Shown here: piece after piece, positions 17,566-25,699 of the stretch
Position numbering within the stretch: position 1 is the stretch's first letter
How the letters are laid out: the number at the start of each line of letters is the position of its first letter
NCBI RefSeq assembly: GCF_010448835.1
Contig: NZ_CP048409.1
Coordinates: 1,054,001 to 1,118,000, forward strand
Direction: 5' to 3'
Length of the DNA: 64,000 nt
DNA from: Draconibacterium halophilum
GTDB lineage: Bacteria > Bacteroidota > Bacteroidia > Bacteroidales > Prolixibacteraceae
The notes under the pieces: model-generated
Told to the model about the DNA's origin: nothing
The model's database searches: none
Seen by the model: the letters and a program-made list of their open reading frames with translations, nothing else
Position numbers and translations under genes: made by a program

Positions 17566-18441
17566 TTAATAAAATAATTCATCAAATTTCATTCGAAGGA
17601 ATTTGCCTAATGCCAGCCATGTTGATAGAAATGAAATGGAAAAGCCCAGTAAAAATACGATTCCAACAATGAGCAGGATTGTTTGCAGGTCGGCAAAGTT
17701 TATTAGGCCGTAAAGTTCTTTTTTGTATGTGTAAATACTGCCAATAAGAATAGTGCTGGCAAGAATTCCTCCTAATGCTCCCAATACTAAACTTTTAATT
17801 AAAAATGGTTTGCGAATAAAGCTTTTGCTGGCACCAACCATTTGCATTGTATTTATGGTAAATCGTTGCGAATAAATTAATAAACGAATGGTGTTGTTAA
17901 TTAATCCGAAGAAAATAAAGGTAAGCAGTCCGCTCAGTATCAGCAGAGCCAGGCTAATCTTTCGTACATTTTCGTTAATAAGGGTAACCAGGTTTTTTTG
18001 GTAATATACTTCTGTAACTTGTGGATACGCCAAAAATTTCTGTTCCAAAACCCGAAGACTGTCGCTTTGTGTGTAAGCGGCATTTAGTTTTATATCGAGC
18101 GAGGCAAACAGCGGGTTGTAGCCCAGAAATCCCTGGAAATCTTCGCCCAGTTCCTTTGTCAGTTCCTGTGCTGCCAATTCTTTATCGATGTAGTTAACCG
18201 ATTTTACAAAGTCGCCGGCACTTAAAATTTTCTGGAGACGAATAATTTCAGTTTCGCGCAAGTCGTCGGCCAATACCAGTGTGAAGCCGATTTTTTCGCG
18301 CACATAATCCGATAGTTTTTTACTGTTTATGAGAACAAAACTTAGCATACCCAGCAAGATTAGCACAAGCGTAATGCTGGTTAACGAAGTAACCCACGAA
18401 TTGAAAAAACGCTTTTTAAACTTTTTAGGTTTTTTGCTCAT
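17566..18441 (-). CDS. ftsX: Cell division protein FtsX (permease-like)
   Basis: Starting at the ATG at 18441 (MSKKPKKFKKRFFNSWVTS) the protein has 291 residues, normal for FtsX. With the ATPase FtsE it activates septal peptidoglycan hydrolases across the inner membrane. There are four hydrophobic segments: residues about 22-45 before a periplasmic domain (DDLRETEIIRLQKILSAGD), then three in the last 120 residues. The ORF could be extended to 18630, but those 63 codons contain the promoter box and lack similarity. ftsE is not in this window. It leads a five-gene minus-strand operon. Confidence 0.93.
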   Translation of the reverse strand: MSKKPKKFKKRFFNSWVTSLTSITLVLILLGMLSFVLINSKKLSDYVREKIGFTLVLADDLRETEIIRLQKILSAGDFVKSVNYIDKELAAQELTKELGEDFQGFLGYNPLFASLDIKLNAAYTQSDSLRVLEQKFLAYPQVTEVYYQKNLVTLINENVRKISLALLILSGLLTFIFFGLINNTIRLLIYSQRFTINTMQMVGASKSFIRKPFLIKSLVLGALGGILASTILIGSIYTYKKELYGLINFADLQTILLIVGIVFLLGFSISFLSTWLALGKFLRMKFDELFY

Positions 18442-18466
18442 ACATCTATCAAATTTCTGCTCCTTA

Positions 18467-18474
18467 CAAATGTA
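18467..18474 (-). promoter_or_regulatory. -7 box of the ftsX operon promoter
   Basis: The minus strand reads TACATTTG, a perfect TAnnTTTG. A TTG sits 17 nt upstream, so the -33 box is weak. It lies 26 nt before the ftsX ATG at 18441, and an AAGGAG follows directly, giving a short leader. This placement supports the shorter ftsX start. Confidence 0.55.
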
Positions 18475-18660
18475 TATAAATTTGTGAGCGACAATAAATT
18501 CCCTTTGCCTACTTTTTTTGCATCGGGGTATTAACATTAAATTCATCTGGTTGAATTGTTTTAGATACTCCGCGAAATAGAGGATCTTAGCTGTTTTTGT
18601 GAAAGGATTACAATTTGGCAATAAAATCATTTAACTAATTGAATTTTTGGCTGTTATTTC

Positions 18661-18691
18661 TTTGGAAATACGAAAAAAGAGAATACTTTTG
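18661..18691 (+). promoter_or_regulatory. Consensus promoter of rplM-rpsI with a long leader
   Basis: TTTG (18661-18664), a 19-nt spacer and TACTTTTG (18684-18691) match the Bacteroidota consensus fully. The start near 18697 leaves a leader of about 140 nt before the rplM GTG. It contains a hairpin with a GAAA tetraloop (TCCTTA 18707-18712 / TAAGGA 18717-18722) and a second small hairpin (CTTT GCGT AAAG). Confidence 0.75.
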
Positions 18692-18835
18692 CAGTCCCGA
18701 TTATTATCCTTAGAAATAAGGAGTGTAAATAGTTGATTTTCTTTGCGTAAAGCAGTTTGTTGAAAAATTCCGTTGAGACAAAAAATGCGACAAAAAGTAA
18801 AATCTAGATGTTTTAAACAATAAAAAATTAAAGAA

Positions 18836-19291
18836 GTGGACACACTTAGTTATAAAACAGTTTCGGCAAACAAAACTACCACGAATAAAGAGTGGCTTGT
18901 TGTTGATGCTGAAAACATGGTATTGGGACGTTTGGCAAGTGTAGTTGCCAAAATGTTAAGAGGTAAATACAAGCCAAATTTCACACCTCACGTTGATTGT
19001 GGCGATAATGTAATTGTTATCAATGCTGAAAAAGTTGTTTTGAGTGGTAAAAAAATGACGGACAAAGTTTATGTACGTCACACTGGATACCCTGGAGGAC
19101 AACGAACTCAGACTCCACGCGATATTTTAGCTAAATATCCTGAGCGTTTGGTAGAGAAAGCTGTAAAAGGTATGCTTCCTAAAAACAAATTAGGTAGCGA
19201 CTTATTCAGAAATTTACATGTTGTTATTGGCGCAGAGCACAAATATGAGGCTCAAAAACCAAAAGTTGTTGATTTAAATACGATTAAATAA
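18836..19291 (+). CDS. rplM: Ribosomal protein L13
   Basis: The 151-residue 50S subunit protein starts at a GTG. The first residues, MDTLSYKTVSANKTT, match the usual N-terminus of Bacteroidia L13, which supports the unusual start codon over any internal ATG. Conserved blocks are WLVVDAENMVLGRLAS, LRGKYKPNFTPHVDCGD, VIVINAEKVVLSGKK and GMLPKNKLG. The stop codon overlaps the rpsI ATG by one base (TAATG), indicating translational coupling. A long leader precedes it. Confidence 0.98.
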   Translation: MDTLSYKTVSANKTTTNKEWLVVDAENMVLGRLASVVAKMLRGKYKPNFTPHVDCGDNVIVINAEKVVLSGKKMTDKVYVRHTGYPGGQRTQTPRDILAKYPERLVEKAVKGMLPKNKLGSDLFRNLHVVIGAEHKYEAQKPKVVDLNTIK

Positions 19292-19677
19292 TGGAAGTAA
19301 TAAACACAATCGGACGTAGAAAATCAGCTGTTGCTCGTATTTACGTAAGCGAAGGTAAAGGAAATATTACCATCAATAAAAGGGAATTGAAAGAATACTT
19401 CCCTGCAGAAACATTGCAATACATCGCTATGCAACCACTAAATCTTTTAGAGATTGTAGAAAAATATGATGTAAAAGCCAACCTCGATGGTGGCGGCCCA
19501 AAAGGACAAGCAGAAGCTTTTCGCTTGGCACTTACTCGTGCGTTAATGGAAATTGATCCTGAGTCAAGAGCACAGCTAAAAGCTGCAGGATTTGTTACCA
19601 GAGATCCACGCGAAGTGGAACGTAAAAAACCTGGGCAACCAAAAGCAAGAAAACGTTTCCAGTTCTCAAAACGTTAA
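19291..19677 (+). CDS. rpsI: Ribosomal protein S9
   Basis: The 128-residue 30S protein has the typical start INTIGRRKSAVARIYVSEGKG and the conserved block GGGPKGQAEAFRLALTRAL. The basic C-terminus, KKPGQPKARKRFQFSKR, reaches into the P site. Its start shares one base with the rplM stop. rpsB follows after 100 nt with no terminator hairpin recognised, so rplM-rpsI-rpsB-tsf may be one transcript. Confidence 0.98.
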   Translation: MEVINTIGRRKSAVARIYVSEGKGNITINKRELKEYFPAETLQYIAMQPLNLLEIVEKYDVKANLDGGGPKGQAEAFRLALTRALMEIDPESRAQLKAAGFVTRDPREVERKKPGQPKARKRFQFSKR

Positions 19678-19777
19678 GATTATTTATTTATCAATTATAT
19701 GGATCTAAAACGGCTGTGATTTCGTCGGATGGCGAACTACTCAGTGGTTGCTTTTAGAGCATAGAAAAAGTAAAAAG

Positions 19778-20545
19778 ATGCCAAAAACAAATTTTCAAGA
19801 ATTATTGGAAGCAGGTGCACACTTTGGACACCTGAAACGAAAGTGGAACCCAAAGATGGAGCCTTATATCTTCATGGAGAAAAACGGTATCCACATTATC
19901 GATCTGCAAAAAACAGTTGTAAAAATTGATGAAGCTGCTGCAGCTATCAAACAAATTGCAAAATCAGGTCGTAAAGTATTATTCGTTGCCACTAAAAAGC
20001 AAGCCAAAGAACTGGTTGCCGAGCAAGTAAAAGAGGTAGGAATGCCTTATGTTACTGAGCGCTGGCCAGGTGGTATGCTTACCAACTTCCCAACAATCCG
20101 TAAAGCGGTGAAAAAAATGATCTCCATCGATAAAATGATGAAGGACACCAGTTGGGATAACCTTTCAAAACGCGAAAAATTACAAATTACACGTCAGCGT
20201 GCTAAACTGGATAAAGTATTGGGTTCAATCTCAGACCTTACCCGTTTGCCAGCTGCATTATTTGTTGTTGACGTATTGAAAGAAAAAATTGCTGTTCGTG
20301 AAGCAAATAAATTAGGTATTCCAGTATTTGCTATCGTTGATACCAACTCGAATCCTAATGATATCGACTTTGTAATTCCTGCTAACGACGACGCTTCTCA
20401 ATCAATCCGAATTATTGTTGGTGAGATGTGCGACGCTGTAAAGGCCGGTTTAAACGAGCGCAAAATCGAGAAAGATAAAGAAGAGGTAACTGCCGAAGCG
20501 TCTAAGAAGAAAGAAGCAAAAGCAGAAAAAACTTCTAAGGAGTAA
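19778..20545 (+). CDS. rpsB: Ribosomal protein S2
   Basis: The 255-residue 30S protein begins MPKTNFQELLEAGAHFGHLK. Typical blocks are KRKWNPKMEPYIFMEKNGIH, VLFVATKKQAKELV, ERWPGGMLTNFPTIR, LPAALFVVDVLKE, IPVFAIVDTNSNP and IDFVIPANDDASQSI. A charged Glu/Lys tail of about 25 residues ends the protein. An open frame back to a TTG at 19748 would add ten non-conserved residues, so I choose the ATG at 19778. The 100-nt gap after rpsI holds only short inverted repeats. tsf follows 44 nt later. Confidence 0.97.
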   Translation: MPKTNFQELLEAGAHFGHLKRKWNPKMEPYIFMEKNGIHIIDLQKTVVKIDEAAAAIKQIAKSGRKVLFVATKKQAKELVAEQVKEVGMPYVTERWPGGMLTNFPTIRKAVKKMISIDKMMKDTSWDNLSKREKLQITRQRAKLDKVLGSISDLTRLPAALFVVDVLKEKIAVREANKLGIPVFAIVDTNSNPNDIDFVIPANDDASQSIRIIVGEMCDAVKAGLNERKIEKDKEEVTAEASKKKEAKAEKTSKE

Positions 20546-20589
20546 ATAAAGGTTAAGTATAATATAAACCATTTATAAGAAATTTAATT

Positions 20590-21414
20590 ATGTCTTTTAC
20601 AACCGCAGACGTAGTAAAATTGCGTAAAGTATCGGGCGCAGGGATGATGGATTGCAAAAATGCCCTGAAAGACGCCGAAGGTGACTTCGACAAGGCACTG
20701 GAAATCATCCGCGAAAAAGGTAAATTAATTGCTAACAAACGTGCAGACAGAGATGCTGCTGAAGGTGTAGCTATTGCAAAGGCAACAGAAGACGGTAAAT
20801 TCGGTGCAATCGTTGTATTGAATTGCGAAACTGACTTTGTTGCTAAAAACGAAAGCTTTGTAGCATTTGCTGAGAAAATTCTTGCAAAAGCTCTTGAGAC
20901 AAAAGTTGACAGTTTGGAAGCATTAAAAGCAATTGAGCTTGATGGATCTACCATTGAAGCACAAGTTACCGAACAAACCGGTGTAACTGGTGAGAAACTT
21001 GACCTTTCGTACTACAAATGTTTAGCTGACGAAGCTGTAGTTCCTTACATTCATCCTGGTAACAAATTGTCAACTCTTGTTGCTTTCAACAAAACTGTTG
21101 ATACGCAGGTAGGCAAAGATATTGCAATGCAGGTTGCCGCTATGGCTCCGGTTGCTATCGACGAAGATTCAATTCCACAAGCTGAAATTGATAAAGAATT
21201 AGAGTTTGCAAAAGAAAAATACCGCAAAGAAGGTAAACCAGAAGCAATGCTTGAAAAAATTGCACAAGGTTCATTGAACAAGTGGTATAAAGATGTAACA
21301 CTTTTAAACCAGGCTTTCGTTAAAGACGGGAAAATGCCTGTAAAAGATTACTTAAAGCAAGCTGATGCAGATTTAACTATAACTGCATTCGATCGCTATA
21401 CTTTGAACGCTTAA
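20590..21414 (+). CDS. tsf: Translation elongation factor EF-Ts
   Basis: The 274-residue protein is the guanine nucleotide exchange factor for EF-Tu. The N-terminal UBA-like region has VVKLRKVSGAGMMDCKNAL. TDFVAKNESF and YIHPGNKLSTLVAF are EF-Ts signatures, and the C-terminal half carries IAMQVAAMAPVAI and KWYKDVTLLNQAFVKD. rpsB-tsf is a near-universal pair. A strong terminator lies 22 nt downstream. Confidence 0.97.
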   Translation: MSFTTADVVKLRKVSGAGMMDCKNALKDAEGDFDKALEIIREKGKLIANKRADRDAAEGVAIAKATEDGKFGAIVVLNCETDFVAKNESFVAFAEKILAKALETKVDSLEALKAIELDGSTIEAQVTEQTGVTGEKLDLSYYKCLADEAVVPYIHPGNKLSTLVAFNKTVDTQVGKDIAMQVAAMAPVAIDEDSIPQAEIDKELEFAKEKYRKEGKPEAMLEKIAQGSLNKWYKDVTLLNQAFVKDGKMPVKDYLKQADADLTITAFDRYTLNA

Positions 21415-21436
21415 TAGATAGCAAAAAAATATATTT

Positions 21437-21469
21437 AAAAGCCATTCGATTTTTCGGATGGCTTTTTTT
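21437..21469 (+). terminator. Terminator after tsf
   Basis: An 11-bp stem with one G-T pair (AAGCCATTCGA / TCGGATGGCTT) and a short T loop is followed by a run of seven T. Confidence 0.92.
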
Positions 21470-21471
21470 AT

Positions 21472-21516
21472 AAACAAAAAAAGAGCCTTTTCAGAATTAC
21501 TATCTGCAAAAGGCTC
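21472..21516 (-). terminator. Terminator of the minus-strand T9SS protein gene
   Basis: GAGCCTTTTCAGA (21483-21495) pairs with TCTGCAAAAGGCTC (21503-21516) with a single bulge. On the minus strand it is followed by a long T tract (A run at 21474-21482). It sits back to back with the tsf terminator. Confidence 0.88.
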
Positions 21517-21538
21517 AAATTTTTATGTTGAGGAAAGC

Positions 21539-23314
21539 TTATCGTTTCAATACCATTTTCTTAACCTGGCTAACTTTGCCATCTTTTATAAAACGACACA
21601 GATAAACTCCTGAGGTCGCTGGTGCGCCATTCATGTCATCGCCTGACCATTTTATACGATGAACACCTTTGTTATACTTGCGTTCAGATAGAAGCTGAAC
21701 ACGTTGTCCAAACAGGTTGTAGATCTCAATTTGTATATCTGAAGCATCGCTAATCATAAACTGAATTGTGGCAGATGAACTAAATGGATTAGGATAGATC
21801 GTTAAATCAGCTTCAGGGATAGGTACAATATCTTCAACAGATGTGACGGCGTTACCTTGTTTTACAACAATAGTGCTGAAGTGAATAATATTAGCATAGA
21901 TTTTATTTCTTACAGTATCGACAGCTACGTGCTCGTCAATCTCTTCAAAACCTGTGTTTTCTGCGAAAAATACATCCAGTTCTTCAGGTGTAACGCCCAA
22001 CGAATCGAGCAAGTCATGTTTAAATACCAGGCTTAAATTAACAGGTACATTAAAGAAATAAGGTTCTACAATAGTATCCGATGCAACCGGTTTAACGCTA
22101 AATTTTACACCGGTAATTACCTCATCAGTAAAAGTTACTTGTGTACTGCTATCGCTAACCTCTGCATATTCTTCAGGAATAAACATGAAAATCTCAATGT
22201 CTTCATCAATGCATCCGAAAGGAAAATGAAGCATGCCAGCATTAAGTATATTTAAGGGATAGGGCAGACCACCGATTTTATAACTTTCTCCTTCTTTAAA
22301 GGTTTTAGCTTTTAGTTCTTGTCCATCGGGCAATACCCTGCGCATGGAGATGGTATTTACTTCCATATCAACTGTTGAGTCAACAACTAACAATTCAACT
22401 GAAGCTTTAAAATTGCTGTATTCTGCATGCACCAGTGTCATTCCTGTTTCGCCACTCAGGGTAAGTAAACCTTCGTTTGAAATTGCAGCAACACTAGTAT
22501 CCGAAACGCTCCACAAGAATACAGCATCCTGGTGTTTCGTTCCGTTTGTTTTATAATCAGCAGCGTATTGAATTGCCTCATGTTCGGTGTATACTACCAT
22601 GTCTCCCGGTTCAATCATTAGCTGTTTGCCCCTGTTGTTTTTAACTTGTTCATGCTTTTCTTTTTTCTCTTTTTTGGCCTTGCTTTCATAAATGGTAACT
22701 TTTGCCGTGTCGGCCAAGTCGCCCAGCATAGCAATTACAATTCCCTTTCCGGTAGTGTTGCCAGTGTAAAACATACTTGCCTCCGGATCGGGGAACAGAC
22801 CCAATTCTTCGGGCTCAATCGACCATACAAACGAAGTGTCAATTTTTGTTCCTGTAGAATCGATATAAAAGGCACGAAGTTCTACCGAATCGCTCACTTC
22901 CACTTTTATATGGTCAGGAACAATTTTAATCTTCGGATATACATCCTCCATTTCATTCTCATCGTCTTCATCATCATCGTCTTTAACGGGGCCATTTACT
23001 TTCAATAGAACCGAATCGCGCAGCTCCTTGTACTTGGCAATCAGGAAACCTTCGCCTGAATGGTTTGTAATTAAATACCCATTTTTGTCAACTTTCCCAA
23101 GGTAGCCGGGCTCGGTGTTCCATTTAATTTTGGCATCGTCAATTGGAGTTCCGGTGCTGTCGGTATAAACAGCCGAAACAGCGTACATGGTGTCGGGGTT
23201 TAGTGTTAGGTCTCCGCCTATGATCTCAAGCGATTCCTGACTTGTTGCAGCGAATGACGTGAGCAGCGCGGTTAGTAACAGCAATAATTTTGAGTTTGTG
23301 TAAAATTTTTTCAT
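21539..23314 (-). CDS. Secreted protein with Ig-like (BIG2-type) repeats and a T9SS type A sorting domain
   Basis: From the ATG at 23314 the protein has 591 residues. A signal peptide (MKKFYTNSKLLLLLTALLTS, cut after AATSQ) opens it. Three or more bacterial Ig-like modules follow, each with the pattern 'D-S-T-G-T-x-I-D ... W-x-x-x-P' (near residues 40-110, 130-215 and 235-320). An acidic spacer, DDDDEDDENEMED, separates the first two. A beta-rich region comes next, then a type IX secretion sorting domain of about 80 residues (LTIYPNPFSSSATIQF ... GVYLCRFIKDGKVSQVKKMVLKR, split over strands). It is probably exported by T9SS and attached to the cell surface. The frame extends to 23380, but without a plausible signal sequence. 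Role unknown. Confidence 0.85.
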   Translation of the reverse strand: MKKFYTNSKLLLLLTALLTSFAATSQESLEIIGGDLTLNPDTMYAVSAVYTDSTGTPIDDAKIKWNTEPGYLGKVDKNGYLITNHSGEGFLIAKYKELRDSVLLKVNGPVKDDDDEDDENEMEDVYPKIKIVPDHIKVEVSDSVELRAFYIDSTGTKIDTSFVWSIEPEELGLFPDPEASMFYTGNTTGKGIVIAMLGDLADTAKVTIYESKAKKEKKEKHEQVKNNRGKQLMIEPGDMVVYTEHEAIQYAADYKTNGTKHQDAVFLWSVSDTSVAAISNEGLLTLSGETGMTLVHAEYSNFKASVELLVVDSTVDMEVNTISMRRVLPDGQELKAKTFKEGESYKIGGLPYPLNILNAGMLHFPFGCIDEDIEIFMFIPEEYAEVSDSSTQVTFTDEVITGVKFSVKPVASDTIVEPYFFNVPVNLSLVFKHDLLDSLGVTPEELDVFFAENTGFEEIDEHVAVDTVRNKIYANIIHFSTIVVKQGNAVTSVEDIVPIPEADLTIYPNPFSSSATIQFMISDASDIQIEIYNLFGQRVQLLSERKYNKGVHRIKWSGDDMNGAPATSGVYLCRFIKDGKVSQVKKMVLKR

Positions 23315-23653
23315 AAGTAAAATTTTAAATTTTGCCAACTTAATTATCGCATATTGTAAGTAAGGGAAAAGACAAGTCAAGTTACAGATTACCGGCGTAA
23401 AAACAAAGTACCAAATACCTCTGTGCAGATGAGTTTCTTTTAATTGACTTTAAAAAATAATTAAATACGTCCTATTATAATATTCCGAAAAAGACGAAAA
23501 GGTAATCCTTTTGCCCTTGTTTCCCGTATAAGAAAGTGGCTTGACATAAACGTAATAATATGAAAGAAGAGTTGGGATTAGATGGGTGTGCTGACAATGA
23601 TATAATGTATTTATTGGCCACCCAATTATTAAACAAGTTAAATAGCTGTTGTT
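23315..23653. other. Gene-poor interval upstream of the T9SS gene
   Basis: No well-supported gene. A 58-codon frame (23560-23736) overlaps the micro-ORF at 23654 out of frame and looks random. On the minus strand near 23440, GGTATTTGGTACTTTG resembles, but does not exactly match, a TAnnTTTG box for the T9SS gene. Confidence 0.5.
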
Positions 23654-23740
23654 ATGGTAGTATTTTTATATGCAATCGTGATGATAGCCCTAATTATTGC
23701 AGAACTAATTTTGTGCTATCGCGATTTAAAACATAGCTAG
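23654..23740 (+). CDS. Putative 28-residue single-pass membrane micropeptide (copy 1)
   Basis: An ATG-to-TAG frame of 28 codons, too short for usual gene callers. It begins MVVFLYAIVMIALIIAE, a continuous hydrophobic helix of about 20 residues, and ends in the polar tail CYRDLKHS. The second micro-ORF at 24032 has the same architecture and matching positions (M-x-V-x-x-Y near the start, a Y-x-D-x-K tail). That makes chance less likely, although no ribosome binding site is obvious; weak Shine-Dalgarno sequences are normal in Bacteroidota. No function can be assigned. The next genes downstream encode a coiled-coil and a PRC-barrel protein. Confidence 0.45.
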   Translation: MVVFLYAIVMIALIIAELILCYRDLKHS

Positions 23741-24031
23741 TTGTATTTTGGTATGGTGCTGCAACCGGAAAATACCAATTAATGAATGGTTGTAAATGCC
23801 ATAACAGGGAAATTTTGTGCTTGTTTAACTGCTTTTTTTATTGTGTAATTTCGCCCACACCACCTTGTTATTTTTGCTTGGAGATGCTGGAAAAATTCTA
23901 CGTTTTTGTACTTCTAAACTTTTAAATTCCTCCTACATATTAACAATGGAAATTTGATAACTATCACATTTAAAGAGAAACAGCTATTCATTTAAAGCGT
24001 AACTTCAATTGCAATTTAAAAACAATGAGTG
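23741..24031 (+). promoter_or_regulatory. Spacer between the two micro-ORFs with a candidate promoter box
   Basis: AT-rich spacer. TATTTTTG at 23869-23876 is a perfect TAnnTTTG box, but no TTTG lies at the expected distance upstream. If used, it would give a leader of about 150 nt for the second micro-ORF. Confidence 0.3.
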
Positions 24032-24121
24032 ATGGCAGTACTTATTTATGGCGTATTATTTCTGATGGCAATATCTGTAATGATGTATAGAAGTTACCAG
24101 GATGTTAAACAGAATCATTGA
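24032..24121 (+). CDS. Putative 29-residue single-pass membrane micropeptide (copy 2)
   Basis: A 29-codon ATG-to-TGA frame. It starts MAVLIYGVLFLMAISVMM, one hydrophobic helix, and ends in the basic/polar tail YRSYQDVKQNH. Aligned to the 28-residue product at 23654 it shares the starting M-x-V, a tyrosine at position 6, an all-hydrophobic core and the tail pattern (C/S)-Y-(R/Q)-D-(L/V)-K. This points to a diverged tandem duplicate. A competing 21-codon frame starting at 24025 lacks any such pattern. Function unknown. Confidence 0.45.
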   Translation: MAVLIYGVLFLMAISVMMYRSYQDVKQNH

Positions 24122-24490
24122 TTTTCTGTTAAGCAGTTAATCGTTAAATTATCTATTGTGGAGTAATGAGGTTTGTCAAACTTCGTAATATGGATTGCTG
24201 CTCCTTTTCAGAAAAACAAAACTCGATTTTAAAATAGGACTTCACCTTATTATTTCGCTCCAAATCACGCATCCTAAATTGGTTTTCTCCAAATATTCAA
24301 GGTCAAACTGTAACTCTTTTCCACAGTTAATGTGACTTTTTTTCCACAAAAAATTGCATTCATTTTCTATTTATTAAAATCCAGCAATGTTCTAACAGTC
24401 ATTATGTCAGTATGATGTATTTTCTTTCTGAGTGGGGTTTTAACTATGGCACATGTTTAGATGAGATATTAATTACAAAATTAAAGAGTT
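24122..24490. other. AT-rich intergenic region with two DnaA-box-like nonamers
   Basis: No gene seen over about 370 nt. TTTTCCACA occurs twice in the same orientation, at 24317-24325 and 24340-24348. Both fit the relaxed DnaA box TTWTNCACA. The surrounding sequence is AT-rich. Confidence 0.35.
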
Positions 24491-24838
24491 ATGAGAACAG
24501 AAGAAATAAAAATTCAGATTAATAAGCACAAAAGTGAAATGAATGGTCAGATTCTAAAATTGAAAGATCAGTCGAAGAAAGAACCGGATAATCAGGAACT
24601 TTTAATGTTAATTAATGACTTGGAAAGAAGAAGAGATGAGATTATTCTTCTTTATAATGCCATCGATTCGCTGGAACCAGGCGACTCGGAAAAACTGAGT
24701 GAGCTCGAAAGCAGTATTTTCGACTCAATTAGGTCGTTTAACGAGGCTTATCAGAAATCTGGTGGATTCATCAGTAGTGAAAGGATAAGCAGGAAAGATC
24801 ACCACATTGATTTTAACAATCCCGGAAATACACGATAA
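24491..24838 (+). CDS. Small charged coiled-coil protein of unknown function
   Basis: The 115-residue hydrophilic protein has no signal peptide or membrane segment. Residues 1-85 are strongly helical, with heptad-like spacing of Leu/Ile (QILKLKDQSKKEPDNQELL, then LINDLERRRDEIILLYNAI). The last 25 residues are polar and probably disordered. An AAAGAG precedes the ATG by six bases. I do not recognise a family. It lies 55 nt upstream of the PRC-barrel gene in the same direction, so the two are probably co-transcribed. Confidence 0.75.
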   Translation: MRTEEIKIQINKHKSEMNGQILKLKDQSKKEPDNQELLMLINDLERRRDEIILLYNAIDSLEPGDSEKLSELESSIFDSIRSFNEAYQKSGGFISSERISRKDHHIDFNNPGNTR

Positions 24839-24893
24839 AACAGTTCTGAAAACTAACGGGCGATGGTACATCTAAAAATATAAAATTAGTATT

Positions 24894-25640
24894 ATGAAAC
24901 TTAGCATTAGGGAATTATTGGGATATTCAATTAAAGCAAAAGATGGGGAAAAAGGAAAAGTAAATGATTTTTTGTTCGACGAAAAAAGTTGGATAATTCG
25001 TTACCTGGAGGCAGATTTAGGAAACTTTTTTAAAGAGAACAGGGTACTGATACCCCATAGTTTATTGGGTGAACCTGATGGGGAGGAAAAGGATTTTGAA
25101 ATTGAGTTAAGTATTGACAATATTAAACGTTCTCCTAATCTGAGTTTTGACATGCCCGTTTCGCGAGTATATGAGAAAAAATTGGCTAGCCACTATGGAA
25201 TAAAGTATCCATACTGGATGGTTGACTCCGCTGCTTTTACCGGAAATGAGGTGGTCTTTTATCCGGGAGTGGCATTTAGAGCTCCACGGCAAGTGATTAA
25301 AGAAGAGGATATAGACACCAGTTTGCGAAGTTTTAACGAAATTAGAGGGTATGGAATTAATGCCATTGACGACCAATTTGGGCATATTTCCGATATGATT
25401 ATAGATGACACAGATTGGCAAATTCTGTATTTTGTGGTAGACACCAATAATTTATTCCCATGGAGTAAAAAAGTGATTCTTCCGATTGAAAAGATCGATA
25501 AAATAAGTTTCACAGATCGTGAAGCTCATGTTGATATGACAAAAGAAGCGATTAAAAATTCGCCGGAATACAATCCGGATGAAGCCGTAAATGCAGAGAT
25601 AGAGAAAGTGCTGTACGATTATCACGGCAGAAAAAAATAG
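24894..25640 (+). CDS. Protein with two PRC-barrel domains
   Basis: The 248-residue soluble protein has a tandem duplication of the PRC-barrel fold. The first copy (about 1-85) reads MKLSIRELLGYSIKAKDGEKG, then VNDFLFDEKSWIIRYLEADLG. The second (about 150-225) reads RGYGINAIDDQFGHISDMII, then DDTDWQILYFVVDTNN. Each contains the typical G-K/H-V/I-x-D-(F/M) strand followed by a W-x-I-x-Y-(L/F) strand. PRC-barrels occur in RimM and photosynthetic reaction centres, and as stand-alone proteins often induced by osmotic or desiccation stress. A stress role here is inference. A clear terminator follows. Confidence 0.85.
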   Translation: MKLSIRELLGYSIKAKDGEKGKVNDFLFDEKSWIIRYLEADLGNFFKENRVLIPHSLLGEPDGEEKDFEIELSIDNIKRSPNLSFDMPVSRVYEKKLASHYGIKYPYWMVDSAAFTGNEVVFYPGVAFRAPRQVIKEEDIDTSLRSFNEIRGYGINAIDDQFGHISDMIIDDTDWQILYFVVDTNNLFPWSKKVILPIEKIDKISFTDREAHVDMTKEAIKNSPEYNPDEAVNAEIEKVLYDYHGRKK

Positions 25641-25665
25641 AACGAATTGAAATAGAATAGTGCAT

Positions 25666-25697
25666 AACCGAAGACAGTTGGTCTTCGGTTTTTTTAT
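25666..25697 (+). terminator. Terminator after the PRC-barrel gene
   Basis: AACCGAAGAC / GTCTTCGGTT forms a 10-bp perfect stem with a five-base loop, followed by a T run. Confidence 0.92.
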
Positions 25698-25699
25698 TC

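Noticed and set aside
18442..18630. Upstream extension of ftsX by 63 codons
   Set aside because: It overlaps a TACATTTG promoter box, lacks FtsX similarity, and the ATG at 18441 gives a normal-length protein.
23560..23736. 58-codon plus-strand frame (MKEELGLDGC...)
   Set aside because: It overlaps the 28-codon micro-ORF in another frame. It has mixed, cysteine-rich composition and no recognisable pattern.
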